A stretch of 64,000 nt of DNA from Symbiodinium sp. CCMP2592 (GCA_905221615.1 CAJNDT010001247.1:246501-310500); one strand, 5' to 3'; counted from the first letter of the stretch, positions 50,927 through 60,804 are shown. Translations and numbers: made by a program. Notes: a model not told the origin generated them from the letters alone.

Positions 50927-51089
50927 AGTGATTCGCTTCTGCGTTGTCCCAAGACTGCCTGCATAAAGCCTCAACCCCAAATCCCCACACCTCTGAACCC
51001 TCAACTTTCTACCCAAAACCCACCCAAAAACTCCCCACCCCCCAACAAAAAAAAAACAAAACAAACATAAAAAAAACAACAAACAAAAC

Positions 51090-51148
51090 AGAGGCGTCGA
51101 TTACCGCAACCCCAATCTCCGGCCTCGAGCTCTTGAAGTGGCGGCAGC
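51090..51148 (-). CDS. Leucine-rich-repeat exon candidate
   Basis: In the LRR frame it reads LPPLQELEAGDWGCGNRRL, with CTCAG|G acceptor and GT donor. A second open frame through the same bases also reads smoothly, so the frame rests on the LRR pattern. It lies between family B elements B3 and B4. Confidence 0.5.
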
Positions 51149-51183
51149 CTGAGGACTAGGAATCCTTGCCCTCAGGGAATCCT

Positions 51184-51286
51184 TCGGTTGATGATATAAA
51201 TCCTGCATTACCCATAACAAGAAGCATACCAGAATTCCCACAGTTTAGGGCCCTTAAGGTAATGCAGGATTTATATCATCAACCGT
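51184..51286. mobile_element. Foldback MITE family B, element B4
   Basis: 103 bp, same orientation as B3. Its left end is 36 bp from the leucine-rich-repeat exon candidate at 51090-51148. Confidence 0.9.
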
Positions 51287-51477
51287 TTTGGAGGATCTAC
51301 AGTTCTCCTTTCAGGTTTCCTTCGAGGGTCCAAATGCTCCTTAGAATAGCAATAACATTAATATGGATAGTAATAACAATAAACAACAATGTAAATAATT
51401 GATAATTCAGTAAATCAATCAAGCACAAAGACACAAATACATAATGAATAACCAAATAAAATAAATGAACATGATAT

Positions 51478-51484
51478 ATATATT

Positions 51485-51535
<51 letters not shown>
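51478..51535 (+). repeat. (AT)n microsatellite
   Basis: Long AT tract interrupted once by TG, between element B4 and unique sequence. Confidence 0.95.
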
Positions 51536-51539
<4 letters not shown>

Positions 51540-52008
51540 CACACACATAGACTTCGGCCCCAAAATACCTTCTTAGGGACTACTTCGAGGCCAAGGTACA
51601 CATCATATGGGCCCATGGACCCTTAGGGTTCTGACAGCTCGTTGCTGTAACAAGGCTTTAGATTCGAGTTTAAGTTTAGGGTCAAGGGCTCCGTGTTTTC
51701 GGGTTCAGAGTTTTAGCATTCAGGGTTGGGGCATGGATCTTGGTTTTCAGGGTTCTGGTTTCTTGGAGGGCGACATTTTAAGTAGCTATTTCATATTGCA
51801 GACCTATAAGTTAGCTGAAAGGTATCACAACCCGTTTGGGGCCCCTTTTAGGGTACCTACAAAACTACATATGGCCTACTTACTGAGTCCAAGATAAGGC
51901 ACCCCAGAAACCACCCTTAGTCCTGAACCCTAAGCCTTAATCCCTGAATCCACAACAAACGAAGCTGTTGTTCGGCCCCCAAATACCTGAGTCAACAACC
52001 ATTAATTA

Positions 52009-52120
52009 CTAGGATACCCAGTAACCTAAGAATAAAAAGGCCTCTCTTCTTAGTATTGGGTAACTTTATCAGGAACCTAGGACTACAAAAAGGGAATAAG
52101 GCTACTACTGGGCATCCTAG
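52009..52120. mobile_element. Foldback MITE family I, element I3
   Basis: CTAGGATACCCAGTAACCTA ... GCTACTACTGGGCATCCTAG, 112 bp, very close in sequence to I1 and I2. Confidence 0.88.
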
Positions 52121-52324
52121 CTTTTGAAACCCTAAACCCTAAACCCAGAACCTTAAACCCTAAACCCTAAACCCAGAAACCTCAACCCTAAACCCAGCAC
52201 CCAGAACCTTCTGGGCATGCTAGCCAAACACCTGGGTCAACAACACGTACACCCCGGAAGTCGAAGCCCTCAACCCATGGGCCTCGATCTCAGTGACTAG
52301 GCGACATGCAAACCACCAAAACTC

Positions 52325-52409
52325 CACGGTTCAGGGTTTAGGGTTTAAGGTTTAGGGTTTAGGGTTTAAGGTTTAGGGTTTAGGGTTTAAGGTTTAGGGT
52401 TTAGGGTCA
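52325..52409 (+). repeat. Telomere-like array with 21-bp higher-order period
   Basis: TTTAGGG, TTTAGGG, TTTAAGG repeated three times, so every third unit carries the same G-to-A change. Local tandem expansion of a triplet of units. Confidence 0.85.
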
Positions 52410-52796
52410 ATCGAAGTACTCCGGACTCCGAGGCCCATAGATTGAGGCTGGCCTGAATCGTGGCTGCGTCTGAGATCACCGGTGTGGCGTGCACTGACCC
52501 CAGTTGGGTTGCAACAATCAAACATATCAGTGTGAAACCCCCCAACCCTACAGATTCGTTGAATTCCTTCGTCTGTATGTGCTCTGTGAGTCCGAGTGAA
52601 ATACAAAGCATAACATCACAATGCCCAACCAGCTTGAAGGACTTTCGTTTTGATAGCTTTAGGGTGTCAGGAACGGGTTGCGGCTAGTTAGTGCCTTCAA
52701 GGTTTTGGAAACGATAGAAGACTTGCATTATTAGATACTCAGGGCTGTGTAGTTCTTTTCTAAAACAGATTGTCATGAACCTTCCGATGAGGTCGC

Positions 52797-52846
52797 GGCC
52801 AGTCGAGGGTTCCCACTTCATTGTCGTCCAGGCACAGCGTCTGCAC
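52797..52846 (-). CDS. Leucine-rich-repeat exon candidate
   Basis: VQTLCLDDNEVGTLDWPRP on the minus strand, an LRR unit (L-x-L-x-x-N-x-x-x-x-L). Acceptor probably GTGCAG|A; the donor end is uncertain (GA about 52800). The longer 64-codon frame containing it includes non-coding telomere-like DNA. Confidence 0.55.
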
Positions 52847-53510
52847 ACGCGAAGGATATTGCACGACAAAGACCCAAATATGATTTAGGGTTCGGGGGTT
52901 TAATGGCTGCTTGGTATTCAGGGTTCTTGAAGGACTGAGTCTGCAGTAACTCATTTTGTTGTAACCAGTGTGCTGCTTCCAAACGTACCTCGCAACAAGG
53001 CTGGTGGTGGCCTCTTGCTCGGCCGGGCTTTCGAACGGATGAAGTCTCTCACCTAGTAATCAGTTAGCATTCGCGTTGTCGTGCGTTACGCGGATTTCTT
53101 TCGGTCATCGTGCAACACCAAAACTGGCCCTGAACCCTATGCCCTGAATCCAGGAATCAGAAACCTTACATCTGGCAAGACATCATAATCCGAACCCGAA
53201 AACCATAAATGCCAGACGCTTGTCGAAGCATCTAGCTATTGGCTGCCCGAGACTCGAAACCATACTTCTGGCCCTATTTCTCGAAATCCCATGCCCTATA
53301 CAGGGTTTAGGGTTTAGGTTTTAGGTTTAGGGTCTCTAAGTGGTGCAAACCCTAAACCTGCCGTACGAGTTCAACAGTTTTAGTCACCCACTCACATTTC
53401 TAAAACTGGACTTCCTTGTCCTCCCCTACAGGTACCTTAAGGGGTCCAAACACCTACTGATCATGCGTAAACACCTGCCCAAAAAATACAAAGCTACATA
53501 CGCACTGCTT

Positions 53511-53835
53511 TCCTAAACCCACTAAACCCCTAAACCCCTCAACCCTAAACCCCTAAACCCTAAACCCACTAGACCCCTAAACCCTGAACCCCTAAACCCT
53601 AACCCTTTAAGGAAGACCTTAAGGATCCGCCAAGTACGGTCCGTGGAAGCCTGGCAAGTGCTGAGGCCGGCGAGGCCCCCTGAGGTCGGTCGTTAGGGGA
53701 TCTAGGGATCCTTAAGTTCTTCCTTAAAGGGTAAGGTGTTAGGGGGTCTGAAGGGGCTCCTTTAAGGGAAGGGGTTTAGGGTTTAGGGTTTAGGGTTTAG
53801 GGGTTTAGGGGTTTAGGGGTTTAGGGGTTTGGGGG
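53511..53835. repeat. Head-to-head telomere-like arrays around a GC-rich core
   Basis: CCCTAAA array (53511-53606) and TTTAGGG array (53769-53835) face each other. Inside them are inverted copies of CCTTTAAGGAAG...CTTAAGGATCC. The 53635-53695 core is GC-rich and could hold a micro-exon (AG|G acceptors and GC donors are present on the minus strand), but I cannot fix a frame. Confidence 0.7.
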
Positions 53836-54570
53836 TCTGAGGGGGCTCCTTTAAGGGATCCCTAAAATTTTCTTTAAGGCTTTGATAAGGGGTTCCGTTA
53901 AGGGCTCCTGTAGTGGGTCGTTAAGTTGAAGGGGTCTGAGGGATCCTTAAGTTGGTCCTTAAAGGGTGGGGTTTAGGGTTTAGGTGTTTGAGGGTTTTGG
54001 GTTTAAGGGTTTGGGGGTTTAGGGTTTAAGGGTGTAGGGTTTAGGGGTTCAGGGATCCTTAAGATTTCCCTGAGTGAATCTATATGGGGCTCAGGGGGTT
54101 GAGGGGGTTCAGGGGTTCAAGGTTAGAAAGGGGGTTTAGGGGTTTGGGGTTTATGGTTTGGGGTTTAGGGGTCTCGGGTTTGAGGCTTTGGCACCTGGCA
54201 GAACTTGGAGCCGTATTTTGGGGATAAACAAGCGGTACGCCTGCAACCGCTTGTGGCCTTTGTTGGCCTTAGCTATCCCGTAAACCACCTATAAAACAAG
54301 AACCCTCAGCAAAAGGACCAAAGAATGGAAGAGTACCCCTATTGCCGCTTCCAGGGCCCACCCCGACATGAAGGATCTATACGGTTGTAGGTGGTGTTTC
54401 ACATAAACAGCGATATTGAATTCAGTTTGAAGGTAGTGACGGCTTGTTTCTACAAGGCGGTAGGTTCAGGCTAACCAGTGTTCAGAACATAAGTTTTCAG
54501 GGTGCATATCTGTTTCTCTTGTGGCCTGGATAAACGGATCCTTACCCATAATTCTGCCAGAAGTCTACAA

Positions 54571-54694
54571 CCCAGACCCCCGGGAGGATCCAAAAAGTAG
54601 ATCCCTTAATGGGGGTTCTTGTAAAGTACCCTTAGTAGTAGTATCGGGCCCCAAATTAGGGGATCTACTTTCTAGATCCTCCCGGGGGTCTGGG
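54571..54694. mobile_element. Foldback MITE family D, element D6
   Basis: Near-perfect arms: CCCAGACCCCCGGGAGGATC ... GATCCTCCCGGGGGTCTGGG. Confidence 0.9.
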
Positions 54695-54954
54695 AAGGGA
54701 GGGATTGGGGCTTAGGGTTTAACACTATGTTCCTAAACAGGATGGAAGGCCAACTTCAGGCAAATCCTCTGAAACCTAAGCCCTGAACCCTATAATTAAA
54801 CCCTAAACACTGAAGGTTTAGAGGGTGATTCACCGGAGCATTGCAGCCCTATATCGTAGGTTTAGTCTACCTAAAGTCTGTGGTCTGTACTCGTGGCCCT
54901 CGCAGATTGGCAGGTCCTGGATCTTCGTAAAGAACGTTTGGTCACTCGGGCCCT

Positions 54955-55091
54955 TACTTGGAGGGTCGGGGGACTTAGTAACTAGTTATTTTAGCGACTT
55001 ATAAGCACCATAACCCCTATGTAGGGTCCCTTTTAGGGTACTTATAAGTCTACTTACTACCTACTTACTAAGTCCCCCGACCCTCCAAGTA
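54955..55091. mobile_element. Foldback family G, element G3
   Basis: ACTTGGAGGGTCGGGGGACT ... AGTCCCCCGACCCTCCAAGT. It differs from G4 by one base that I can see. Confidence 0.9.
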
Positions 55092-55093
55092 AG

Positions 55094-55163
55094 TTCATGC
55101 TAGATCTGGGAAGCCAAGGGCGCGGCGCAGGTCAGAGAGTCCCAACCTGCGGAGGGACTCCAT
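55094..55163 (-). CDS. Exon candidate, Leu/Arg-rich
   Basis: LEYMESLRRLGLSDLRRALG then FPDLA, followed by TGA, so either the end of a coding region or spliced at the GC just before the stop. Hydrophobic spacing is compatible with an LRR or a helical segment. Element G3 begins directly beside it. Confidence 0.45.
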
Positions 55164-55692
55164 GTACTCTAAGACTCTAAGGGCCCAAACTCAGAAGTTT
55201 AGGGTTTAGGGTTTAGGGTTTAGGGGTTTAGGGTTTAGGGTTTCCCAAAACCACCCAGATCTTCCAAATTCGGCTGATCGAGGAACGCAATTACCTCAAA
55301 TTACATCGTGATCCTACTATTGTTTACAGGACACTTCTTACCTTACCTAAGGGATTTTGGAAGATCTGGGTGGATCGTTTCAATGGGTTCCTGGGTGCTC
55401 TTGTCATATCTTTTAAAGGGTACTTAGAGGATCACGGGACGTAGTAAGTGGGGTTATAGGTGCCTTAATTGAGGGTATAAGTAATTATAAGTATAGTTGC
55501 CTTAATTATAACCCCAGTTACTAAGTCCCATGACCCTTTAAGTAGCCCTAACCCTGCCTTATAGAACCCTTACAGATCCCTTTAAAGGAGCCCTTATAGA
55601 ACCCTTATAGATCTTTTTAAAGGAACCCTTAGTTCCTACGTCCCATGACCCTTCAAGTAAGCATGACCTAGATCTTCTAGGGGTTTAGTTAT

Positions 55693-55830
55693 ATTATCCT
55701 TAAGGGAGGCGGCTCCAAGGGGGGTATTATATAGCCTAGTGATCCCTAACTCTCCCCGGTACTCCCTAAGGTTCCCCTAAGGATTCCTTGTACCCTTCCC
55801 CCTTGAACCACCCCCCCTTAAGGATCCTAT
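55693..55830. mobile_element. Foldback family C, element C2
   Basis: ATCCTTAAGGGAGGCGGCTC ... ACCACCCCCCCTTAAGGATC, a second copy of the C1 type. Its right end lies next to element A4. Confidence 0.75.
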
Positions 55831-55832
55831 AA

Positions 55833-55951
55833 TTTACTACTATTTGCTTCAGAAACCACCAAAAAATAAAAAATAATAATCCCTATATTACCCCCATAAG
55901 GAATATATTGTTTTTTATTTTTTGGGGGGTTCTTAAGCAAATAATAATTTA
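55833..55951. mobile_element. Foldback MITE family A, element A4
   Basis: Same family in inverted orientation, flanked by TTTA on both sides. It abuts a family C element (55693-55830). Confidence 0.8.
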
Positions 55952-55999
55952 GGGGTGGTGTATGGGCTCGAAAGAGGCGCCTTACAGGCCTGGTGTTCT

Positions 56000-56136
56000 T
56001 ACTTGGAGGGTCGGGGGACTTAGTAACTAGTTATTTTAGCGACTTATAAGCACCATAACCCCTATGTAGGGTCCCTTTTAGGGTACTTATAAGTCTACTT
56101 ACTACCTACTTACTAAGGCCCCCGACCCTCCAAGTA
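56000..56136. mobile_element. Foldback family G, element G4
   Basis: Essentially identical to G3, about 1 kb away and in the same orientation. The only difference seen is AAGGCC instead of AAGTCC in the right arm. Confidence 0.9.
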
Positions 56137-56189
56137 GGTAACGTAGGAACCTGACTAAGGAACCTTGGGCCTCCATAAGGGTTCCTTAT

Positions 56190-56277
56190 AGGTTTAGGGT
56201 TTAGGGTTTAGGGTTTAGGGTTTAGGGTTTAGGGTTTAGGGTTTAGGGTTTAGGGTTTAGGGTTTAGGGTTTAGGGT
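56190..56277 (+). repeat. Perfect TTTAGGG array, ~12 units
   Basis: The most regular telomere-like array in the window; runs directly into the arm of element E4. Confidence 0.95.
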
Positions 56278-56366
56278 TTTCCGAAAATAGGGGGTACCTT
56301 ATTTTTGGGGAGCATATACTAAGGATCCTACTATTTAGAGTACTATATTAGGGTCCCCTATTTTTC
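56276..56366. mobile_element. Family E element E4, left end fused to a telomere-like array
   Basis: The left arm begins abruptly as TTTTCCGAAAATAGG directly after a long TTTAGGG array (56190-56277). The right arm is complete (TTTTTCGGAAACTCCC). Confidence 0.75.
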
Positions 56367-56527
56367 GGAAACTCCCATATGAGCCCTACTATTTTGGGGT
56401 TATATGCCCAGGGTTTCTTCATCAAGTTCCTACATTACCGTGTTAGATCGAGAACTGATTAGGGCAAGGCGGCCAGGGTTTGGGAAGAGCATAGGATTTT
56501 TGCACCGTTTGGGTATGGGGTTGTAAG

Positions 56528-56738
56528 CCTGGACCCCCGGGAGGATCCAACAAGTAGATCCCTTGCTGGGGGTTCCTATAAAGTACCCTTAGTAGTATCG
56601 GGCCCCAAATTAGGGGATCTACTTTCCCTTTTAGATCCCTAAACCCTAAACCCTAAACCCTAAAGGATGCCTTTAAGGAACCCTACTAAGCCCCAAATTA
56701 GGGGGGGATCTACTTTCTAGATCCTACCGGAGGTCTCG
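56528..56738. mobile_element. Family D element D7 with internal telomere-like insertion
   Basis: The right arm sequence (AAATTAGGG...GATCTACTTTC) occurs twice. Between the two occurrences sit four CCCTAAA units (56639-56664) and additional bases. Insertion of telomere-like DNA with duplication of the arm fits. Confidence 0.7.
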
Positions 56739-57214
56739 GAGGCTGTGGGGTTCGAGAGCACGGGCTTTCGGGCACCAGGCTTTTGAAGCTTGAGTTTAAG
56801 CGATTGTGTCTTCGTATTTAGGGTTTGGGGTGTAGGGGTTTGGGTTTAGGGCTTAGGGTTTTAGGGTTTAGGGCTTTAGGGATTTCTCTAAAACCTCTCG
56901 ACTTAAACCCTAAAGCCCTAAAACCGCCGACTTCCCGCAGATAAAACGCCGGACGCTAGCCGCCTTAGCACTCAAGCCCGTCAAATTCTAGATCCCACAC
57001 TGTACAACCTTGGTAGTAGGCCTTATGGTATATAACTCTCGAGGAACCTTCTTAAACAAGTCGCACCAGTAGTACCCTTTGCAATTTTTTTGCGATGGCA
57101 GTGGAATGTCGAGTTTGCTGTTTGTCTAGTCTGCCAGCCCTGTCCTGAGTCCAAGTCTCTACTGAGCATATACTCCCTCCAATGCTAATTTACCTGCATT
57201 TTTCTACCCGATAC

Positions 57215-57313
57215 CGAGATACTCCATTCGTTGGTAATTATAGAGGTCATTGAAAAGCGACCCATTGAAGGAATGACTCGGCGGCCCAACCCATGAAGAT
57301 CCACCGCTGCGAC
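57215..57313 (-). CDS. Leucine-rich-repeat exon candidate, plant-type unit
   Basis: GTCAG|GT acceptor and GT donor (CTCG|GTATCG). In one frame: SHSFNGSLFNDLYNYQRMEY then L, the N-x-F-x-G-x-L...L-x-x-L-x-Y-L pattern of plant-type LRRs. A second frame is also open (VAAVDLHGLGRRVIPSMG), so the choice rests on the motif. Confidence 0.45.
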
Positions 57314-57686
57314 CTGACAAAAGCGTCGTAGAAGGATTTCGGGGTTGAAGACTTTAAAGTTCAGCACCCTTCGGCTTTTTGCAGGTATTGCTGTGTAAGG
57401 GTACTTTTGAGGGCTTCATAAGGGTTTTACAGTTTATGGTTAGAGCTTTGGAAGAGGCTTAGGGTTCTTGCGGGTACTACGGCGAACCCGACAGAGTTGG
57501 AGCATGTATTACATGGAGCTTCGAAAACCTCCCGGCTTAGGGTTGCGCCCTATGATGAATCTATGAACTGCTGTCTTGTAGCGTTTGAGGTCGCAGGTAA
57601 ACATAGCTGCCGAATCTGTGACATAAGCCGGGGGTCTGGGTTCCTAGAAGCACAACATCCAAGTTAAATGAAGGTTTAGGGCATAC

Positions 57687-57951
57687 TTGGAGGGTCGGGG
57701 GACTAGGTAACAAGCAGCTTTATAAGCACCCTGGAGGGGATCCTAACTGGGTTATTATGATATTCACAAGTCTGTGACACAACTACCTACTTAGTCCCCC
57801 GACCCTCCAAGCGTCGGGGGACTTCGTCGGGGGACTTATTAAGTAGTTATCTCATAGACTTATAAGTATGATAGCCCCGACTAGGGTCCTCTTTACTGTA
57901 CTTATACGTCTATTTAGTATCTACTTACTAAGTCTCCCGACCCTCCAAGTA
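57687..57951. mobile_element. Two adjacent family G elements (G5, G6)
   Basis: 57687-57812 and 57813-57951, head to tail, with a short repeated GTCGGGGGACTT at the junction. The right end is 24 nt from the exon candidate at 57975-58031. Confidence 0.75.
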
Positions 57952-57974
57952 GGATCCGGTGAGGGTCGACCCAC

Positions 57975-58031
57975 GCTCTCGAACCCGAAAAACTGGCCTG
58001 ACTCTTCCAGTTCGAACTCGAAATCGCCTGC
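57975..58031 (-). CDS. Exon candidate, acidic
   Basis: AGDFEFELEESGQFFGFES, 57 nt, phase 0 at both ends, GCAG|G acceptor and GT donor. No family recognised. It is upstream of the LRR candidates on the same strand, so it may encode the N-terminal part of the same protein. Plus-strand frames across it are longer but read as low-complexity. Confidence 0.45.
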
Positions 58032-59244
58032 CTGCTTTGTCGGTCATGGGCTTAGGAACTTATGCGGTTTTTGCAGGTTTTATGGCCTTGTACACACTGC
58101 TTCTGGAGTTCAGCACAAATGTGTTCGGATTTAGTCGGGAGAATTTATCGGTTCAGGGCTGCGCTATGCCGGGGCTTCAGGTCTTCAGGTGGAGTGGGGG
58201 AGGTCTTGGGGTCAAGCGTAGAGGAGTTGGGGGTTCGGGTTTGGCGCTTGGGGTTTCGGGTCTCCCAGGGGCCTTGTCCCTCTATGTAGCCTTAACCCAG
58301 ACCGCGGGAGTATCCAAAAAGTAGATCCCTTCATGGGGGTTATAAAGTACCCGTAGTAGTATAGGGCCCCAAATTAGGGGATCTACTTTCTAGATCGACC
58401 TGGGAGGTTCCGTTTAAAACTACCGTGTACCGAAAAGGGGAGCCCGTCTGATTCCTAGGTCGACGGCGAGCACAGGTCATGTCGGTCTATAGCAGCTTCA
58501 CGAGACGGGCAGGGACTGTGTGATTGGAGTCCCAAACCAATGCCCCAATGCAGTAAGCAAGGGAATAGTAAAAAAACCGTGTGTTGAAGTTGCCCTCAGA
58601 AGAATGACGTCATCGGTGTGTGCACAGGAATGCAGTGTGTGAGCAAAGGATGACCACCACTTTTCCCTCTCGGGGTGTACAGCAGACACGCAAGCAATGA
58701 ACACAAACTTAATCCCCGGACAAGAATGACCATCAAGTAGTGAGGGTATCTGACGGCCATTCCCCTTTGAAGGTCAGCCAAACACAATAAGACTTTAGGC
58801 TTTCAGGTTTAAGGTTTAGGGTTTCGGGTTCCTTACCCAGAAACTCCAAAACCGTTCAGCCAGCTATGGAATATACCTGAAACCGTAACAGGAATACCCC
58901 CCCGGCCTTAGTTTAACGTATATTCCTTGATTCCTGGGTTTTGGACTCTCTGGGGAAACCATGGGCCAAAAGCAAGTCAACCCCTAAAGCCTAATCCCTA
59001 AACCATAAACCGCAGCGAATGCCTGGCCCCATGGGCAGAGTGGCTCCTTGGAGAACACCGAAGTCGTTTGAGGCTCAAAGCTTGGAGAGGTTCAGGGCTT
59101 TGGGTCCAGGGTCGCCGTAAGGTCTTCGGGCTAGTGTCTTAAGGCTGTCCATGAATACTGCTATGATGGAACTAGGTTCCCAAAACCATAGCAGGTCTGG
59201 TCTTTGGGGACCTGATTCCATAGTGGCAATGTGTATGTGTGTGT

Positions 59245-59275
<31 letters not shown>

Positions 59276-59356
59276 TGCGCTCGCCCCCCCCCAAGATCTA
59301 CGTCTGCAGGTTTTGGGAGTCTGGATTTCATGATTTCCGGCTTTCAGCAGTACGTA
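58032..59356. other. Spacer or intron without recognised gene
   Basis: Contains D8 (58295-58404), a foldback at 58845-58962 (CCCAGAAACTCCAAAACC ... GGGTTTTGGACTCTCTGGGG) and the 59229-59275 TA tract. Short open frames on both strands show no recognisable domain. Confidence 0.5.
58295..58404. mobile_element. Foldback family D, element D8
   Basis: ACCCAGACCGCGGGAGTATC ... TCTACTTTCTAGATCGACCT, shortened in the centre. Confidence 0.75.
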
Positions 59357-59607
59357 AGTTTCCAGATTCCAGATTTGCATGCACTATGTTTCCAGAGATT
59401 CCAGATTCCAGATTTCCAGATTTGCTCACCCTAAGGTTTCCAGATTTCCAGAAATCTGGAATCTGGAAACCCTAATGTTTCCAGAAATCTGGAATCTGGA
59501 AACTTAGAGCTGCAAATCTGGAATCTGGAATCGGGAAACTTAGAGCCTGCAAATCTGGAAATCTGGAATCTGGAAACTTATCCTGCAAATCTGGAATCTG
59601 GAAACTC
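59357..59607. repeat. Cluster of AATCTGGAAAC / GTTTCCAGATT words
   Basis: More than fifteen copies of an 8-11-bp word in both orientations, joined by AAACTTAGAGCTGCA-type spacers. The first third is mostly in one orientation and the rest mostly in the other, so the tract can fold in many ways. Confidence 0.85.
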
Positions 59608-59722
59608 TACGACGTGTAGAAACATGAGCATCAGCCGTGGCCTCATGAACATCAGTCGGCTTCGGGGCTGGTCCTAAAACCAAAACCGCCTGGTCCGAAA
59701 GCGTCTTTGAGATTGATCATGG

Positions 59723-60157
59723 TCAAAAAGAAGTGAATTTGCTTAATGCACCACTCAACAACGAGGTCATGGGGTAGCGGGTCCAGTTATTGCACTGCCA
59801 TGCAGCACCGCTGATGCTCATAATGCGCGTGTCTTGTCCGTCCCCAAACCTGCTGATGCTGGTCCTAAAACCAAAACCGCCTGGTCCGTCTCGTTCTCCC
59901 ACAGCCGAAGTCTTGAGCCAGTGAGTGTTTATGAGAGGGTCTAGTGAAGAGGGACATGCGATATGTGCTGGGTGCGCAGCTGACTCCAAGCCTATTGAAA
60001 TCTTGCAGCACACGAAGCCATGGAAATCCACCCGGACGAGGTGCGGTTCAACCGCACAAAACACTGTAATGCTCAAACAAATCAACTTTTTCAACCTTTG
60101 AAACGCACGAAACACTGCTATGCTCAACAAATTCCAAACTTTTAAGGAATCTGCCAC
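59723..60157 (-). CDS. Hypothetical 144-codon ORF in AT-richer island
   Basis: Contains HGFVCCKISIGLESAAHP and ISGAAWQCNNWTRYPMTSLL, which read as protein. The N-terminal ~40 codons lie in an inverted repeat (60055-60276), so the true start, if any, is probably downstream of it. A 31-bp direct repeat (59667-59697 and 59858-59888) overlaps. Function unknown. Confidence 0.3.
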   Translation of the reverse strand: MADSLKVWNLLSIAVFRAFQRLKKLICLSITVFCAVEPHLVRVDFHGFVCCKISIGLESAAHPAHIACPSSLDPLINTHWLKTSAVGERDGPGGFGFRTSISRFGDGQDTRIMSISGAAWQCNNWTRYPMTSLLSGALSKFTSF

Positions 60158-60276
60158 CGGCCCCTGGCCATAGATGCCACAATTTTAAAATTTTTGGAAT
60201 TTTTTGAGCATTACAGTGTTTCATGACTTTCAAGGTTGGAAATTTTGGGTTTTTTGAGCATTACAGTGTTTTCTGA
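60055..60276. repeat. Inverted repeat built from tandem ACACTGTAATGCTCAA units
   Basis: Left arm ~60055-60145 and right arm ~60183-60276 are imperfect inverted copies of ~92 bp around a ~37-bp loop. Each arm holds two direct units (AAACACTGTAATGCTCAA, one with CTGCTATGCTC). It differs from all telomere-flavoured MITE families in the window. Confidence 0.8.
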
Positions 60277-60420
60277 TGTCCAGGACAGGATATATTGCAT
60301 CACAAGATAATTGTGTGCTTTCAACCGTTGTCAAGGACTGGAAGTAATGTTTTATGTGTCTTCTGGAACAACAATGGTTTTCATTATTCTTGTTTGATAA
60401 GTATGAAAAAGGCCTAGTCG

Positions 60421-60804
60421 TTGCATAGTTTATTTCATGTATGTTTTCGGAGGTTGGTAGATCTATGGCACCAGCAGCACTGGCTCCAGTACCTGAGCTT
60501 TCTCGAAAATGGTTTTGACCCTTCTTCGGCAAGCTGCACCGCGTACAGATCCAACACTGGAGCAGCACAAGCCTATCTAGAGCTTAATTCATTTCATATT
60601 GAAGACTGTGGGAAACTGTTTGCATTTTGCTATCATCAGAAACAATGGAGACTTCCTATTCGGCTTCCTATGAGACACCCTCATACCTATCAAGCAAGAG
60701 ACATGAAGATTCCTTCCTATCCAGAAGAAAATTCTACGATGTCACCTGTAGTCTTTGAAGACAGCTCCTTTTCATGTTGTGATACGAACTATGACAGCGT
60801 CTAA
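60421..60804 (+). CDS. Hypothetical 127-codon ORF in AT-richer island
   Basis: Ends with YLELNSFHIEDCGKLFAFCY ... PSYPEENSTMSPVVFEDSSF, then a TAA about 100 bp before TTTAATAAAAAAATAAC, a poly(A)-signal-like stretch. No domain recognised. The minus strand is also open over its 5' half, so the coding strand is uncertain. Confidence 0.35.
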   Translation: MHSLFHVCFRRLVDLWHQQHWLQYLSFLENGFDPSSASCTAYRSNTGAAQAYLELNSFHIEDCGKLFAFCYHQKQWRLPIRLPMRHPHTYQARDMKIPSYPEENSTMSPVVFEDSSFSCCDTNYDSV

